64,000 bases of DNA from Sphagnum compactum (Eukaryota; Bryophyta; Sphagnopsida; Sphagnales). The translations under genes and the position numbers were made by a program. How positions within the stretch are numbered: position 1 is the stretch's first letter; every line of letters begins with the position of its first letter. This document shows, piece after piece, positions 47,227-61,516 of the stretch. The DNA is taken from contig OZ234496.1 of assembly GCA_965153455.1 (NCBI GenBank), forward strand, positions 992,001-1,056,000, in the 5' to 3' direction. Under the pieces are notes generated by a model. It was not told the origin of the DNA, made no database searches, and saw only the letters and a program-made list of their open reading frames with translations.

Positions 47227-48099
47227 CCCAAAAATAAATTTTCTGCGGCCTAAATAGTCATGCATTTTTTCGGTTTCTTTTCATTGTCTTTCCGATTTCT
47301 TTCCATCATTTACCTTAAAACTAAAATAGTCGTTAGTTTTTTCTTTCGGCTAAAGTTGTCATCAATTTTTTCTGTTTTTTTCCTACTTGAAGTTACTTAT
47401 AACATATGTGATTTGCTTTTTCAGTTGTTTTTTCCCTAACGCAATGTTCTTCTCTTTCACGAATTTCAGCTTTTGTCCCCGCGAGCCTTCTTTCTTACCT
47501 TCCTGTTCATTGCAACCCTACATCATTGCAACACATGTGCAACATATTTGCACATCGGTTCATGCTTCCTTACTTTTTGCTTCTTTTGATTTTTTTGTTA
47601 TTTGCAGATTTTTGTTTCTTTTATAACAAAAAAAACTTCTACTGTTGTTGCTTGAAATTATTGTTCCTTGTTGGATTTTGTGCGGGTGTTGATGAGCGAC
47701 TTTATTTTGTTTTTTTTCGTTATGAATTTTTTTTATGTGCATGTGTTCTTTATTTATGTGCAAGTATTTCTTATTCCTCTTGTATTGGTGTTGTTTCGTT
47801 TGAATTTGTTTTACTTTCAAGCACTTCACCATCATTTTGTAACGTTGAATATATTACTATGTAAACTAGTTTTTTTTTCCCATACAGGTGCACAAAAGGC
47901 TCTGAAAATGCATGATGGTTCTTAATTTAAGACTTTTGCATTTGATTTATTGTTTTAGATTAATTTGATTTTCATTACATTTTTTCAAATACACATTTCA
48001 TTATTACTACATTTTTTTCAAATACATTTGATTTGTACTACATTTTTTTCAAATACACAATTGAGGTTTACTTGAGTTTTAATGTCATGTTCTACCAAC

Positions 48100-48740
48100 C
48101 ATTAGGGTAGCCAGGCTGGTCACCGAACACTTAGTGTCTCAAAGGTCTGCGAATTTCTAGAAAGTGCTCCTTTGAATTTCATGCCCAAAGAGGAATTTAG
48201 CCCTACTATTTGCACACCCACAAAAACTTGAATTGTTGAAAAAGATCAAGAAATGAGTTAGATGTGACCCTCCAAAGTAGGGGGCGTTAAATGGTGGAAA
48301 CGAAAAACCACCACACACTTGGAAAACTATTACCGAACACCCAAAAAAGTCTTTGAAAGTCGTTCTATTGCCTTTATGGTTCAAAGATGATTTGTAGATC
48401 ATAAGGTTGTGCTCTTATAACACTTTAAATCACTTAAATTCAACAAGAAATGAGAAAGTTATGAGCATTGAAAGTAAGAGGGGTAGAAGAGAAGAAAAAA
48501 AAAGAAAAACACATTTTATAACTTGGAAAAGCTTATTTTTGTTCTTATTCTTCTATAATTATTCCTTTGCCTTTGCTGTTCAAAGACAAATTGAAGAGCT
48601 CAAGTTAGCGCTCCCATAACATTTTAAATCACTCAAACTGAAGAAGAAATGAAGAAGATATTAATTAAAATGTTCGGTCATAGGTGATGTTTGGTCATAG
48701 GGCACCCCACCATCGTTTTTGAACTGTTTTTGGCAATTCA
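48100..48740. repeat. Second copy of the 44.6-46.0 kb dispersed repeat (uninterrupted)
   Basis: Contains the same ordered phrases as 44640-46060 (GCCCAAAGAGG, CAAAGTAGGGGG, CAAAGATGATTTGTAG, AAATGAGAAAGTTATG) without the GC-rich insertion. It starts near GGTCACCGAACACTTAG and ends near GTTCGGTCATAGGTG, hinting at inverted ends. Confidence 0.5.
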
Positions 48741-51700
48741 ATTCAAGCGCTTCAATAAAGTTGTAAGTGACCTTGTTTGCAGAACTCAAGCATAATTTAA
48801 ATGTTACTTTTTTTTTTGAGTTTAAGAAATTACAGTTAGGTTTTATTCATGTTTAGATATCAGTTTAAAATTAGGGTTTGATTATTCAAAGTAAGTAATG
48901 TTTAGGACTTAAATTTATGAAATGCAAGAGTTTTGGGGAAAACGGCTCTAGTCAAAATACTCATTGACAAAGGTACGAAATTCCATGGGGAGTTCCATCG
49001 TATGGGCTCCAAAAATTCCATTTGTGGAAGTATGGGCTCTAAAAAGGCCACATTAGAGATTAGGATCTATAGGTACCACGATTAATTAATTATGAGGTAT
49101 AAGTTCAGTTAGTAGGCCTCCCTTGCATCCTTCTCACCACATTTTCTACTATTTGACCATGAGCCCGAGTTACTAACCTTAATCCAATGAGATATGATGA
49201 TTGTCATTGATATGGATGATCAAAATGTGTGGTTCCAAACATGTGAATAACGAATAACTTTGCTCCAATGTGTGATGCCCATGGCTATGAAAAATTAACA
49301 ATTGTTCAACTTTAAGATACAATTTGGTGTACCACTATTCGAGGAGATAGATATTGGCTTTGAGTTCATAGATTTGAATTGGGAAAGTATGTGTACTTGT
49401 AGTAAACAACATTGACTACTTTGGATGCGATTGTGGGACATGTTATTTTGTGGGTGCAAAAGGTTGTACCTTTTAGTGTTGTGTTGTTGTTAGAGGATCG
49501 AAACAATTAGGCATGGAAGGATCATGTGCATAATTGCGTGTTGTGTCATCTCCCCAATGTGGATGGCCATATTTACCCATCTTTGGTGGTTGTTCATGCT
49601 AGACTTCATTGTAGGTTATATGGATATTCTATAGGGGCTACTAGTATGTTAATATGTTAGTGTATGATCGGTGTTCAAGGGGCTAGCATATAGGATGCCT
49701 TACACCGCCCTTGGACAAGGTACCAGTCAAGAAATGTTTTTGCCTTTGGTGCATTTCATAAACCTAGGATCTTATTCTTGAATTAAATAATAGGAAGTAC
49801 ACCTTATGTTTTTTTCTAAGGTGATTCACATTTGGTTGAGGATTTGAAGGATTTACATAAAACAATTCCTACATTGTTATTTGGCTTAGGGGGGTTATTT
49901 AGAGGTGATGAACTTTTTAGGAGGTGTGTATTTGTATTGTGTTTCTAGACAACAATGGTTGTAGGTGCTAATATGGTATTGCACAACAAATGTCAAGAGT
50001 TTTATCTTGGTTACATGTTTGTATTTTAATTATTGTAAGTAAATTAAAGTAAATTATTGTGGAACTAGTTCCAGTGTGAACATGGTTATAAATATTTAAT
50101 GTTTGGGACATACTGCTAAGATGTGTGGTTTCAAATGATTTGAGATTCTAAATCACATAATATTTTTCTATTTCGTAATTTTTTTTGGGTGTTATGTTAG
50201 TTTTCTTTTGCACAAGGTGTTTTGAGCTTGGATTCTTACATTTTGTAGGGGAATCATGTGTGGGGTTTGGAGGTTATGCATTTTCAAAGAGGGTTGTTAT
50301 GTTATTAGGTTTGTGTGTGTGAACAATGATGGTTGTGGGTGTTGATGTGATAACACATGACATCTTTCAAATTTTGGCCTCCATCGGTTATATGCATAAA
50401 TACCTCATTTGACCTTTGGAAGGGGTTTGGTCCAGGTTAAATAACCATCCAACATAGATTGTGTCAATGCAATTCTTGCATATCTAAGGGAGGCCTACTA
50501 TAATAACAAAGCAATTACACAAAACAAATAGATTGGTATGTAAGGACTAAATATGTGCATGGTAACAACTAACAACAAGATGACTAGTCAGTTTGATCAC
50601 TAAATTCAAAGACAATAGAGTTATTCATAAAGTACCCCAAATTAAACTGGAGATACTGGGCCCCAGTTTGTCTCAAAACTGGGGATGAAATGAGAAGTCA
50701 GGATGAAGACAGCCCACATTAAAAAAACAGGGGACTGAAAGAGTTTTCTGACTTGGCTCAGTCCATAGGGGACTTTCACCCCCCCCCCCCCCCCAGTTTT
50801 GGATTCGCATCACATGTCCCTTGAATGTTGCTCACATCCTTGATTAAATGAAATCAAAGCCTTGTCATAATAAGAACCTGCAAATCTTCTGAACTGATAC
50901 CCACTTTAGAATCAGAGAACCTCGGGTTCCAGTTTTTTTTTTTTTAAAGGAAAACCCTCTGGAAGAACCAGCAGTTTTCACGAAATAACCGGGAGTTCTA
51001 TAGAACATTATTTGACTGGTTCTTTAGATTGTTGGAGAATGGTGGTTATGTATCAGAATCCGAGGTTCTTGGATTTGTGAGAACCTGCAATTACATATCA
51101 GAACCTGTTTATTTGAGTTTTGGTTTTGTGAATTTCTAGAATTTGGCAATTAGTTGGTTATTAGTTGGCAATTCCAATAACCACCCAACTCTGGTTTCAG
51201 CTAAACCCTCTTTTTTTTTTCCAGACAAAATTTCTAGAATCCAGTGTAGCTATACAGTATGTGATCGGGGTTTAGGGTTTACGGGTTTAGGGTCCAACCC
51301 GACTAGAGCTGTACTACTGGTGACAAAGTAAGACTTACGGTAGTAAAGGATCAACTTCTTTCCAGAGCTTTGAAATTCCTTGTCTAGCAGCTAGCTAACC
51401 CTCTGACATTAGTTGAAGACTTATTGACATCTCTACATTCACCAAACTCCCATCTCTTGACAAACATGCACATTTTGCCAGAGCTCACCCAACACACACA
51501 GGCACCCCCAATAAGAGACAGACACTTCTTTTCCAATAATGGGTTTGTTGAAGAAAAGTCCTGTGGAAAAACCAGGAAAAACCACACTGTACAAGAAAGA
51601 GAGAATTTCCTCACTCCTTGCTCCAATTCTGAATAACCTTAGATGTCATTCATGAAAGTAGAAGTACCCAAACTGATCATTTTACCCTAAACTTAGATCT

Positions 51701-53600
51701 ACACTGGTTTCCTGCATGAAAGTAAAAGCACCCAAAATCATCATTGTACCCTAAACTGAGGTCTACACTCTACACTGGTTTCCTGCATCAAGCTAGAAGC
51801 ACCCAATATGGTCATTGTAAACTAAACTGAAGGTGAAAAAATGAAGGAGAATATTTATTGTGATGGGACTAAGAAAGAACATCCCCACCAGTGCACTACA
51901 CACAATATCTTCTGGATGAAGAACGATAAATTTTTTGCCAGTTTTTAAGGTAGTGAAATGATTTTCTGCCAGCATTTGTGCACATAATTGCATAATGCTC
52001 TCTGCCTGGCAAAAGGCCCAACAGAGTCTATCACTTAGTCTTGATTGACTAATAAGAATAATTGGTTTAGGTTGTTTGCAATCAATAGTCTCTCACCCAT
52101 TAGAGTCCTAGTTTTGGTGTTTTATGGGTGAGCATGTGAAACAATAAGGAAGTCATCTTGGGTGTGAAAAATACGATCGGAGGTCCAAATATTGAGTTTG
52201 GGTGGAGGTGCTTTAATGTCATTTACAGCACAACCTTTGACACATACTATTAGTGTTCTTATTGGTATTGTTTGTCAAAAATCAAAATACTAAGAACTAG
52301 GGCTTTGGATTGGAAGGCACATTTCAGATAGTAGGCTAATGCCTTACGCTAGTCTACCACAAAATTTCAACAAGTCATAATGCATTTTTACAATAGTTTA
52401 AGCATTACAATTCCACTTGGAAGAGGTTCTTAATTCTCTTATATTATGCCAAAAGAAGTGCGAGGTAAAACCAAGAGTTGTTCTCGCCAAATTGCTATAA
52501 ATTGGACAATCTTTTTATGTGCTTGAACTGCCCTTGAACTGAAAATTAGTGAAGAGGTTTGTTGCTTAATGTTTTTAGCATTTTGAAAATAAGAGTTGAA
52601 TCAGATGATGGAGTGCCATGTTCTAAGACAGGAGCAAGGTTGAGCATATGCAAGGTGCCTGAAAACAAACAAGATTTCTTTGCTTGTGTGTTGATATGCC
52701 CTTTGTATGTGCAACTTCAACTACCTATTCATTTGTCCAAGTCATCATAAGTCCAAATGCCCCCTCCCCCACAACCTTTTTCTTCACCAGACTCATATGA
52801 ACGCATTCTACCTACTTTGCAAATTCTGAATTTAAGCAAGAATGAGAAGGGGATCAAATTCTCGATAAAACTGAAATTTCTCATGTCTGCCCCTAGTTAC
52901 ATCAATTGCACACTCAACAGTGGGAAATTTCCATTTTCAACCAAATTCCAAACCAAAAGAATCAATCAGCTTTGCCATTGCCTACAACATGACAGAGCCA
53001 GATTCTTTAAAATAGATGGATTTGACAGCTCTGTTGGGCAGCTGGGTGGCTACACATCATCCCTCCATGCACTTGGCTTTCCTGCTGTGATGTTCAAGGC
53101 TTAAGCTCTAGTGCAATTTGCAAGGCAAGAAGTTATCCCAGCTACAGTGCAAATCGGGTGGTGGTGGTGGTGGTGGTTGTCGTCCTCATTGCTAAGTAAT
53201 GCTCAATTGGTACTAGTCTCATGGCAGATTGAATGCAATTGTCAGAAGCATGATAGAAGCAAAACTGTAATCAACATAAGAATCGGAAGAGATTACAATC
53301 CGACATCATGTCAACTGATCTCCAGCCCAACTTCTACGTTTGCAGGCACCCAGTACAAGAACACCCATGTTCTAATCCACCTAAAAAATTGTGTTAGATA
53401 TACACACAGAAGCTAGAGATGCGACACTGCACACTGCAGTCTAGACAATAATATGTAATAATTAGGCAAAGAAAAACCCCGGAGAGAGAACTTCAGAAGC
53501 TGTATGATCTGAAGACCAAGATCTTGTCAGCAAAGTTTCTCTGGGAGCTCCAATAATAGACCTGTATGTATATACTTCACCAACTTGCCCCTATCTATCT
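48741..53600. other. Intergenic DNA, no recognisable gene
   Basis: 49-50.4 kb looks like a decayed element with no intact frame. 50.6-53.5 kb is less AT-rich and resembles the gene-flanking DNA elsewhere in the window, with TTTAGGG boxes near 51270. Its longest frames show no domain I recognise, so I do not call a gene. Confidence 0.4.
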
Positions 53601-53607
53601 AAATAGG

Positions 53608-53807
53608 TGATACCCAACGAAGTTTTCCTTTCAAATAGTTCAAGAAATGTGAAAAAACTCGCTGCTCCATAACTAACAAAGGATTGCCACATGTGTATGA
53701 AACTAATTGATACCCAACTAAGTTTTCCTTTCAAATAGTTCAAGAAATGTGAAAAAACTCACTGCTCCATAACTAACAAAGGATTGCCACATGTGTATTG
53801 AACTAAT
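53608..53807. repeat. 100-bp tandem duplication
   Basis: TGATACCCAAC.AAGTTTTCC starts at 53608 and again at 53708. The copies differ at only a few positions. Confidence 0.92.
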
Positions 53808-54484
53808 ACTAAGATCTGGAATCTAACATATATTATGCTTTAACTCATACCATTAGCATGCATCTTTTGCTATCTCGTTTCGACAAGACTTGCATTTAAC
53901 ATGGTTTGCAAGCAATGAAATGGAGTCCCATCCTAACTTGGATGCCCCGATTGAGTCAAATACAATATTTGTCCATTACAATGGGTTTGGGATCAAAATG
54001 GGTCACACACATTTATCTTTCTAGTGTGGAAGGACATAAGAACACTTTTTGATGTTTTTAACTCAATATGGGACAAAGTACGCATTTGGGTGGCATCATT
54101 GTTTTGTCACAAATTTTTGAAGACCCATTATCTTCAATTTCATATTGGTCAAAACAACAGATAGAGTTGCAGTCTATGACTCTGCAAAGTTGAATGGTAT
54201 ATGGGAATCACATGAGTACCTATTGTGTATATACTATACAGATGTGTCATAAAACACAAATTTGAAAAACACTGATGGAATTTGGGATGCAACAAAAGAA
54301 TTATTGATATATGAATCGATGAGCTAATAATTGTTTGAACGTTTTCTTCATGTTTTATTTTATGTCAATGTTGTCATGTAAACTTGTTTGGGATCAATGA
54401 TATCAAAGTTTTCGAGTGTATACATAAGATAGTGAAATGGTTATGCCTTTCCCTTTTTTTCCATCACAAAAGTGTGGTGACCTC

Positions 54485-54715
54485 CTCAAATTTCAATTGA
54501 AATTTATTGAATCAAATTAAATTCAACATTCGATTCAATTCAATTCAATTTGGCAAAGCTTAATGAAATTGAATTCAACCAAATTGGATTCAATAGAATT
54601 TGGCTGAGTTTCACTACATGAAATTAAAATTGAAATGAACTGAATTTCAATTTAGTTAAATTGATCAATTTGGAAAAAATCAATCAAATTGAATTCAACC
54701 ACTTCAAGAATGAAA
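54485..54715. repeat. AATTCAA-type low-complexity satellite
   Basis: Many short, self-complementary TTGAATTCAA / CAATTCAATT units, highly diverged. The sequence from 54720 to 58700 is AT-rich with no gene seen. Confidence 0.75.
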
Positions 54716-57485
54716 AAACTAATAAAACAGCAAAAATATATATATTTTGACCCCTTTCCTTTAAATGATTTTACAATTATAATTTTTTTCCTGATAATAT
54801 ATGCCAAAGTATATTTCCTAAATTATTTATTGAAATAAAAACATGAGAATTACTACAAATTTGTTCTCCTAATTGCAATGGTCTTTTTTTAAAAATCATG
54901 CTCATGAACTTTGAAACTTCATAATCAAATTATACCTACTCAATTAATCACTTATTCAAATAATCAAATAAAATATCATCAAAGGTATGTTTGAAAATTA
55001 TATCCCCCAAAAAAACCCAAAACATGTTTTGAAGCTTGTGAACTTTACCCCAAAAGAAAAAGGAAAGTAAACATTGTTATGTTTCATATTTTTATATTAA
55101 GAGTAGAACCTTCTATTTTGGGGATTTTCCAAAGGTTTTTATTTTCAAGTCACAAGGGAAGTCATGTGAACTCAAAACCTTTTTGGCCATGTTTTGAATC
55201 AACTATTAAGGATAACACTTAAGATGCACCTTATAAGGCTTGAACCAATGATGCATTACATTGATGGCATTATGAATATAACTAAATTTTCACAAAATCA
55301 AAACATACTTTCATTAGTCGATCGTCACTAGTAGTGCAAAGCCGAAGTCTTGTAATCAATAAACACGTTTGCTTTTAGTCATACAATTAAGGATTGAAAT
55401 TTCTTGTAAACATCAACATTTCAAAATATGATATGAATTTTATTTATAAATGATAGGGAAATTTTAAGCCTAAATTATAATGTGAAAATTGTGCTTTATA
55501 GATAATGAATGCTTTTTGAAAACTTTTGGTTGATGTCAATAAAACATGTAAAAACTTACTTGATACTATTTCTCCTTTGCCAAAATGATAGAAATTAAGA
55601 AAAATAGTTTGAAGGCTGAAAATAATTAAAATTGAACACATATATATTGCATGTGATAGTACTTTTGATTATGTTTAGCACCACATACAAAAAATAAGAA
55701 ATACAACTTTTACCTTATGATTGTCATGCAATACAAACATTTGGTTCAATGCAAATACAATACATCTCAAACTTGGATTCTACACACAACCATATTGTGG
55801 ACCTCTTGGACATTTCATTTAATTGACCGCTAGCAAATTCCCATATCCATTTTGACATGAAATCATTTAAAAGATTGTTTTCACTAGACAATCCAATTTA
55901 TGCCTTCTACCTCAGACATTCAATTATGATTTTACCAAATGTGAATAAGTAACATTGAGAAAATACCCAATGCATGTGAGATAACCTAGTTGACATTTAT
56001 TTAACAATTGATAGTTGTATACCTTTGTTGAGTTTGAACACAATTGTTGTGAAATATTTCACACATGGTTCATATAACATTAAAATGGGTCAAATGTTCT
56101 AACTAGTGTGAATCCATTAATACTTCAACTATGTGCAAACCATGGATGACATCATACAAATTTACATTCTTTGAACCATGTTGGGAAATTTAATACATTT
56201 TTCAACATATGTACTTGTACACAATACCAAAATCCAAGTTATTTGCATTATTTTTCCCATTAGACATATATTTGATTTTTTCTGTGCATATTTCTTTTAA
56301 TTGAAATAGGATAAAAACTACTTCAAATGGCCGGGGCTCATGGTCATATTGTAAATGGGTGTGAGGTCAAATATAACCAACTTATCCTAGATCATGTTAC
56401 CTATGATGGCAAACCCACTTATAGTCAATCACCAAGTAGACTATTGACTGAAATAAAAGTGCCCATACATGTAGGGATAAACTTGGGGGGAAGATAAGGT
56501 AACTTATGCCTCTTTCCAACATTTAAAAAGTGCCCATGATTGATGTTGTGCGTTATGATGTCGATGCTTACAATTATCATTGTCATCACACATACAACAC
56601 ATAACAAATAAAATCTTGTTCACGGTACAACATGCCCAAACTTTGCAAGTTTTTATATGTTTATGTGCTTTCCATGGTACATGGTGTTATGTTGTTTTTA
56701 TCTTTTGGGCTTGGATTCATGCATGCTCAATTCACAAATTAGTTTGAAATATTCACATTAGAATCAGTTCACCACTAAATTAGATTAGTCTAACTAAGCT
56801 AAATGAAGCATAATTAATTTAAACTTAATTATACAGCTAATCATAACTACTTGACATTAAAATGAGCAATAAGCTAAGGTTAAAACTATGTTAGGAGATG
56901 GGGCACATATTTAACTTGCAAACTTTAAATAAGTGATTCCTTGGATTTCACTTGTATCATGAAATAATCAAATAGTAAAATATGGTTCCTTAATTATTCC
57001 AAAGGTTTTCATTGATGGCAATGCATAACATTGAGCAAATTATATTACGTATGTGTTCAAAGAATAAAATGGGACCTTTCTTTTATGTCAACATTTGCAA
57101 ATGACACTTGAATTTAATTTATAGTTTTTCTGGGTTTGTAAAGCACCCAATGATGGAAGGAAAGTACGCTAAATATCCATAAGGTCCTTGATAATATATG
57201 CAGTGTTAAAATATATGATTTTAATTAATGACCCCTATGGCATGCATGCATTGATTCAAACCTTTTGTGTCACCATAGTATTGGGCCATTTAGGACAATG
57301 GAATAAATAGGAAATATGGAAATGACAAATTGTTATAATCATTCACAAACTTAATAAAGTCATATCATTGGAGTCCATAACATTTATTTATTTATTTATT
57401 TGAAAAAAAAAAAAAATGCCACAAAAAATTGTGTGAGAGTGTTTGCATGGTTTGTTAACCCCACATTTTCACATGGGTGAGGTTT

Positions 57486-57565
57486 GGATCAAATAAGTGC
57501 TTGCAATGGGCTTCGAACTCGTGAACACAAATTTTTTCACTTAAAAGTGCACCAATGAAGGTGAT
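57486..57565 (-). repeat. tRNA-like remnant
   Basis: On the minus strand, TTCATTGGTGCAC (about 57547-57559) is followed about 40 bases later by GAGTTCGAAGCCC (57508-57520), a near-consensus box B. No cloverleaf was established. Confidence 0.35.
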
Positions 57566-58954
57566 GGGGGATTGCAAGTGGGTAATAGAGTCTAATTCTA
57601 GAAAATCATGTGGCAACATAATGTCCTTTCATGTTGCCAACTATTCTCGAAGGTCAACATTCATATTTTGAATGTTGTAATGATTTTTCTTATTTCATGA
57701 GCCACATTCTTTTCATTATTATTTTTTCACAAATATTTAACTTTGTCATTGTGAATGCAATATTAAGATGCATGCATCAATGTCATGTCACGAAATCTTT
57801 TATAACAATTGAAGTTTCATATTTAACTTTGGCCAACACCTATTTGACCCTCATCAATTTAGTCGAAATTTGTTATTTCATTACCCCTTGGTTGATTTTG
57901 ATTGAAATTTCTACCAAAAACTTATGAGTTTGTAAAGTTTGCATCCAACAATTGATTTTGTAATCTTGTTTAATAAAGATGAGAAAATTGGCTTAAATTT
58001 TTAATTAAGATTTTGAATAAAGGTTAATGAGTGTAAGAAGGTGTTAGGCTATTAGGGGTTACCAATGGCAATCTTGCACCAAAACAAAAAATTTAGGAAA
58101 AAACTAAAATTCAAGCAAAAAATCAAACAATAAATAATACAATTAAATGACGCTTGAGAGCATGCTTACTATATAAACAAACTTTCATCAAATGAATACT
58201 TATCATCTAGAAAGCGTAGTTTTTCATTACAGATCTCTTTAGACATGGTTTTTTTTCCTAGATTGATTTTTTTTCTTTGCAATAAAGTCTTGAGTTGTAA
58301 TCATCTGTTCCTTGAAAAGATAAAAAACAAACAACACAAATAATGTGCCACAAAATTGTTTATTAGAATGTCAAGAGTAAAATTTATAAATAAAATAAAA
58401 TAATGATGTGTAAAAACTCCAAATTCTTATCAAAAGCTTTTATAATTTGCAACATGTAAATAGGAGTTCATTTTTAAAATAAAGTCTTAACAAAAGTTCA
58501 CGGAACTAATTTGAACAATCTCATTTGCAACAAACTTTTTCTTTGCACTTAGGGAGAAGCCTATGATGTTATTACAACATTTAATTACCAATTATTGAAG
58601 TTAACTCCTCAAAACAATCCAAGGTTCCCATGTTAACAATCTAATTGGCCATACCAACTTTTTTTCATCTTATGCACAAGCCTATTCCACAAACTTCATA
58701 TATTTGTGTGTATTTTCTATGTATCCTATAACCCTTGTCTCCATATTTGTTTGTATATAGTGTATATACAGACATGGTTAAAAAGGGACAAAGGTTTAGT
58801 CAATACATTGGTAACCTTTTGACGTTAGGACATCCTACCGTAGTCCACCCCTACTCTTCATCAAGTTTGTATCCACTCTACTTTCCACTCTTTGACGACC
58901 GGGGAAAACAATTGTCACCATTCATCCCCGAAAGAAAGATGGTCCAGAACTTTT

Positions 58955-59235
58955 TGTCAACCATCTTTCTTTCTTCGAGGATGGATTGGATTCAATAGGA
59001 AGGATGGTTGCTCAATCATGGAGGTGATGGTGGATTCAATCACTTTTGCTTGACCATCTTTTCTTTTGAGGATGGATTAGATTGGATTTGAGAGGAAGGA
59101 TGGTCATCTTTCTTCGAGGATGGATGGATTGGATTCGACAAGAAGGATGCTCATCATCTTTCTTTGAGGATGGCTTGGAATCTATAGGAAGGATGGTTGC
59201 ATGATGTGGGTGATGGTGGATTCAATCACCACCTC
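58955..59235. repeat. Compound tandem repeat with GAGGATGGATTGG units
   Basis: CATCTTTCTT.GAGGATGG followed by TGGATT and GGAAGGATG recurs near 58965, 59056, 59105 and 59155. GGTGATGGTGGATTCAATCAC appears twice (about 59022 and 59209), suggesting a higher-order unit of about 187 bp. Confidence 0.7.
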
Positions 59236-59899
59236 AAACTTAGTCTAAGCTAGAGAAGACAATCAAAAGAAGACAATAGAAAAGCAAAGAGCTTGGTGGG
59301 CATTGGGTACAAGGGGTACCGAGCATGGGTACTTGATATTGTACCTATCATGTACCTTCTAGGCTTTTGTGTGTGTGGGGGGTCTACTCCATAACCGGAT
59401 ATAAAAAGGACTTCAGCTCTGGAGTCTGGATGGCTTCTTAAGCAAGGCAAAAAGGAAGCTTTTTGAAGTGTTTTATTTTATTTTAAAGAGGCTTTTATTA
59501 TTTTCCCTTCTTATTTCACTTCTTCAAACTGGTGAGAGAACATAGATTTGCAAAACAAGTGAGAGAGAGAGAGAAAGTAATTAGCACTAAGAAAGTGTGA
59601 TGATGTTCAAGTTGAAATTAAGCAAGTATGATGATTTGTCCAGAGAACCCATGTTGGCGGATGACAATCATTTTGCATCAATCAAAATGTGATAGGCATC
59701 CTGTGGTAAAATTTACAAAATTTTAAAAAAATAAAAAATTATCACAAACAGATTGGTCACAAAGCACATGTGATCATCCTATGTTAACGTTAACGATTTT
59801 GTTGCTTATCACCATAGTTAACATGTTGCATGTACATAACACACAACGGTTGGGAAACAACTGGATCATGGCTATCCTCACAAATTCCACACCTTTCTG

Positions 59900-60012
59900 T
59901 TGTGAACAAACTCGATGGGTATCATCAAAATTCCAAGACTTTGGGGTTGTGAACAAACTTGATGGGTATCATCAAAATTCCAAGACTTTGGGGTTGTGAA
60001 CAACTTGATGGG
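59900..60012. repeat. 47-bp tandem repeat, about 2.4 copies
   Basis: TTGTGAACAAACTYGATGGG starts at 59900, 59947 and 59994. The first two units are almost identical and the third is cut short. Confidence 0.92.
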
Positions 60013-60438
60013 TATCAACAGTGTCTTTCTTGATGGGCAGACTACTTTCCAGTGGTGAACAACTTGAGGAGTATCAATGTATTGACAACATTGCAAGACT
60101 CCTTCTTTTGTTCGTGGTACCATGATTGAGGAACTGTACGTGCAAGACATGTAAAAAGCAACCGAGGATTATACAAAGCAGATGACAGACAAATGAGACA
60201 AATTTGTGGACTCATTGCCCACTTCTCTTTCTATCTACTAACAACTTGAGAGAAGGAAATTCCTCGATGTATCAACAGCACACCATACACGGTTTCAATT
60301 CTGGTAGGGTAGATGGGGACTAGACAGTTGTGCAAAAGACCCAACTTCTTTGATCTGCAACTTGTGGATTAGAATTTAGGACTAGATCATTTTGAAAAAC
60401 CCCAACATCTAAAACAAAAGTACTTAAATCCACATACG

Positions 60439-60478
60439 GAACCACCACCACCACCACCACCACCACCACCACCACCAC
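60439..60478. repeat. (CCA)n microsatellite
   Basis: About 13 uninterrupted ACC/CCA units. The DNA around it (60.0-61.5 kb) has no gene I can support. Confidence 0.95.
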
Positions 60479-61497
60479 CGATGATATCTGAACTGATCAA
60501 CAACAATATCTGGATCTACTGGCAGACACTAAAGTAACACCAAAAGCTATGCAATCAACAAAAAGAAAACAATATGTGTTATTGAAGACAAATAAAGTAT
60601 AACAACTAGAGGCTACAGTGCAGCAGCAAAGTTCCATCTCAATTTCTTTCTCTTTTTGGGTGGGTTTGAAATTCTTCAGCCTGTGAAGTGCACACACTGA
60701 ACAGCTTAGACTGATCAGTAAGTATGTACAACAAAACCTTGAGCAACTTCAAAGGAGCATCAACTGGATGATGTCATAACAATCCATAGAAGCAGAGAGA
60801 TCCGGGTGATCTCAACAAGTGTGTGTATCCATTCCTGGGGGGGTTTTGTCTTTTGGTTGGGTTTTTCCCAGTGTTGGGTGGTTCTCTGGTTTTTCTGAGA
60901 ATTGCCGGGTATGGGTTTTTAGAAGAGCATGTGAGATTCACCCACCCTGGGTTCTTTTTTAACAATAGAAATTCATGTTCAAGAGACCCGAGCAGGGGTT
61001 TCAAAATTTTGAGGAAAATAAATTTCACCCAATTTTTCAAAGTGCTAAATTTTCACACATTTCATACCAGCTGCTTTTTCAAAGGCGGTTTTCACAAACC
61101 AATTATATCAAAAGTGTTATATTATTCTCAACATGAAATTTTATTTTACTTTTTTTTAAAAAAAATTACCAAATTACCCAAAAAGGGCAAGAAAATTAAT
61201 GAGTTTAAAAAAATATAATTACTTTTTCTTTCAACATTTTATATGTCTACAAGTTAGCAATAGCATCACCTGGTTGGTTCTCACCTCTTTTCTATATGTC
61301 GGTTATGAACCTTGGGCCCCGTATTGTTGCTTTCCCCCTCCCTCCCCTCCCACATAGACTTGTGTGCGGTGTGAACAACGAGTTTGTGGAGCTTGTGGTT
61401 CATTGCCATTCTTGTGGGCGGGACTTAAAATTGTGGTGGAAAACCAAGCAAGTCTGACTCTCGCAAGAAGGATCAAAAACAGTTTGATACTTTTTTT

Positions 61498-61516
61498 GGG
61501 GGGGGGGGGGGGGGGG
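61498..61516. repeat. Poly-G tract
   Basis: About 19 consecutive G residues. Probably length-variable and prone to assembly error. Confidence 0.9.

Noticed and set aside
47387-47925. Overlapping Phe/Leu/Tyr-rich open frames resembling membrane proteins
   Set aside because: They come from a T-rich stretch in several frames at once, a compositional artefact.
52757-53104. 115-codon open frame beginning MPPPPQPF on the plus strand
   Set aside because: No recognisable domain, no splice partners and no codon bias. It may be chance, or a remnant too diverged to call.
55310-55340. CACTAGTAGTG palindrome that looked like a CACTA end
   Set aside because: It is only an 11-base palindrome. There is no partner end with a CAAAA block and no target duplication.
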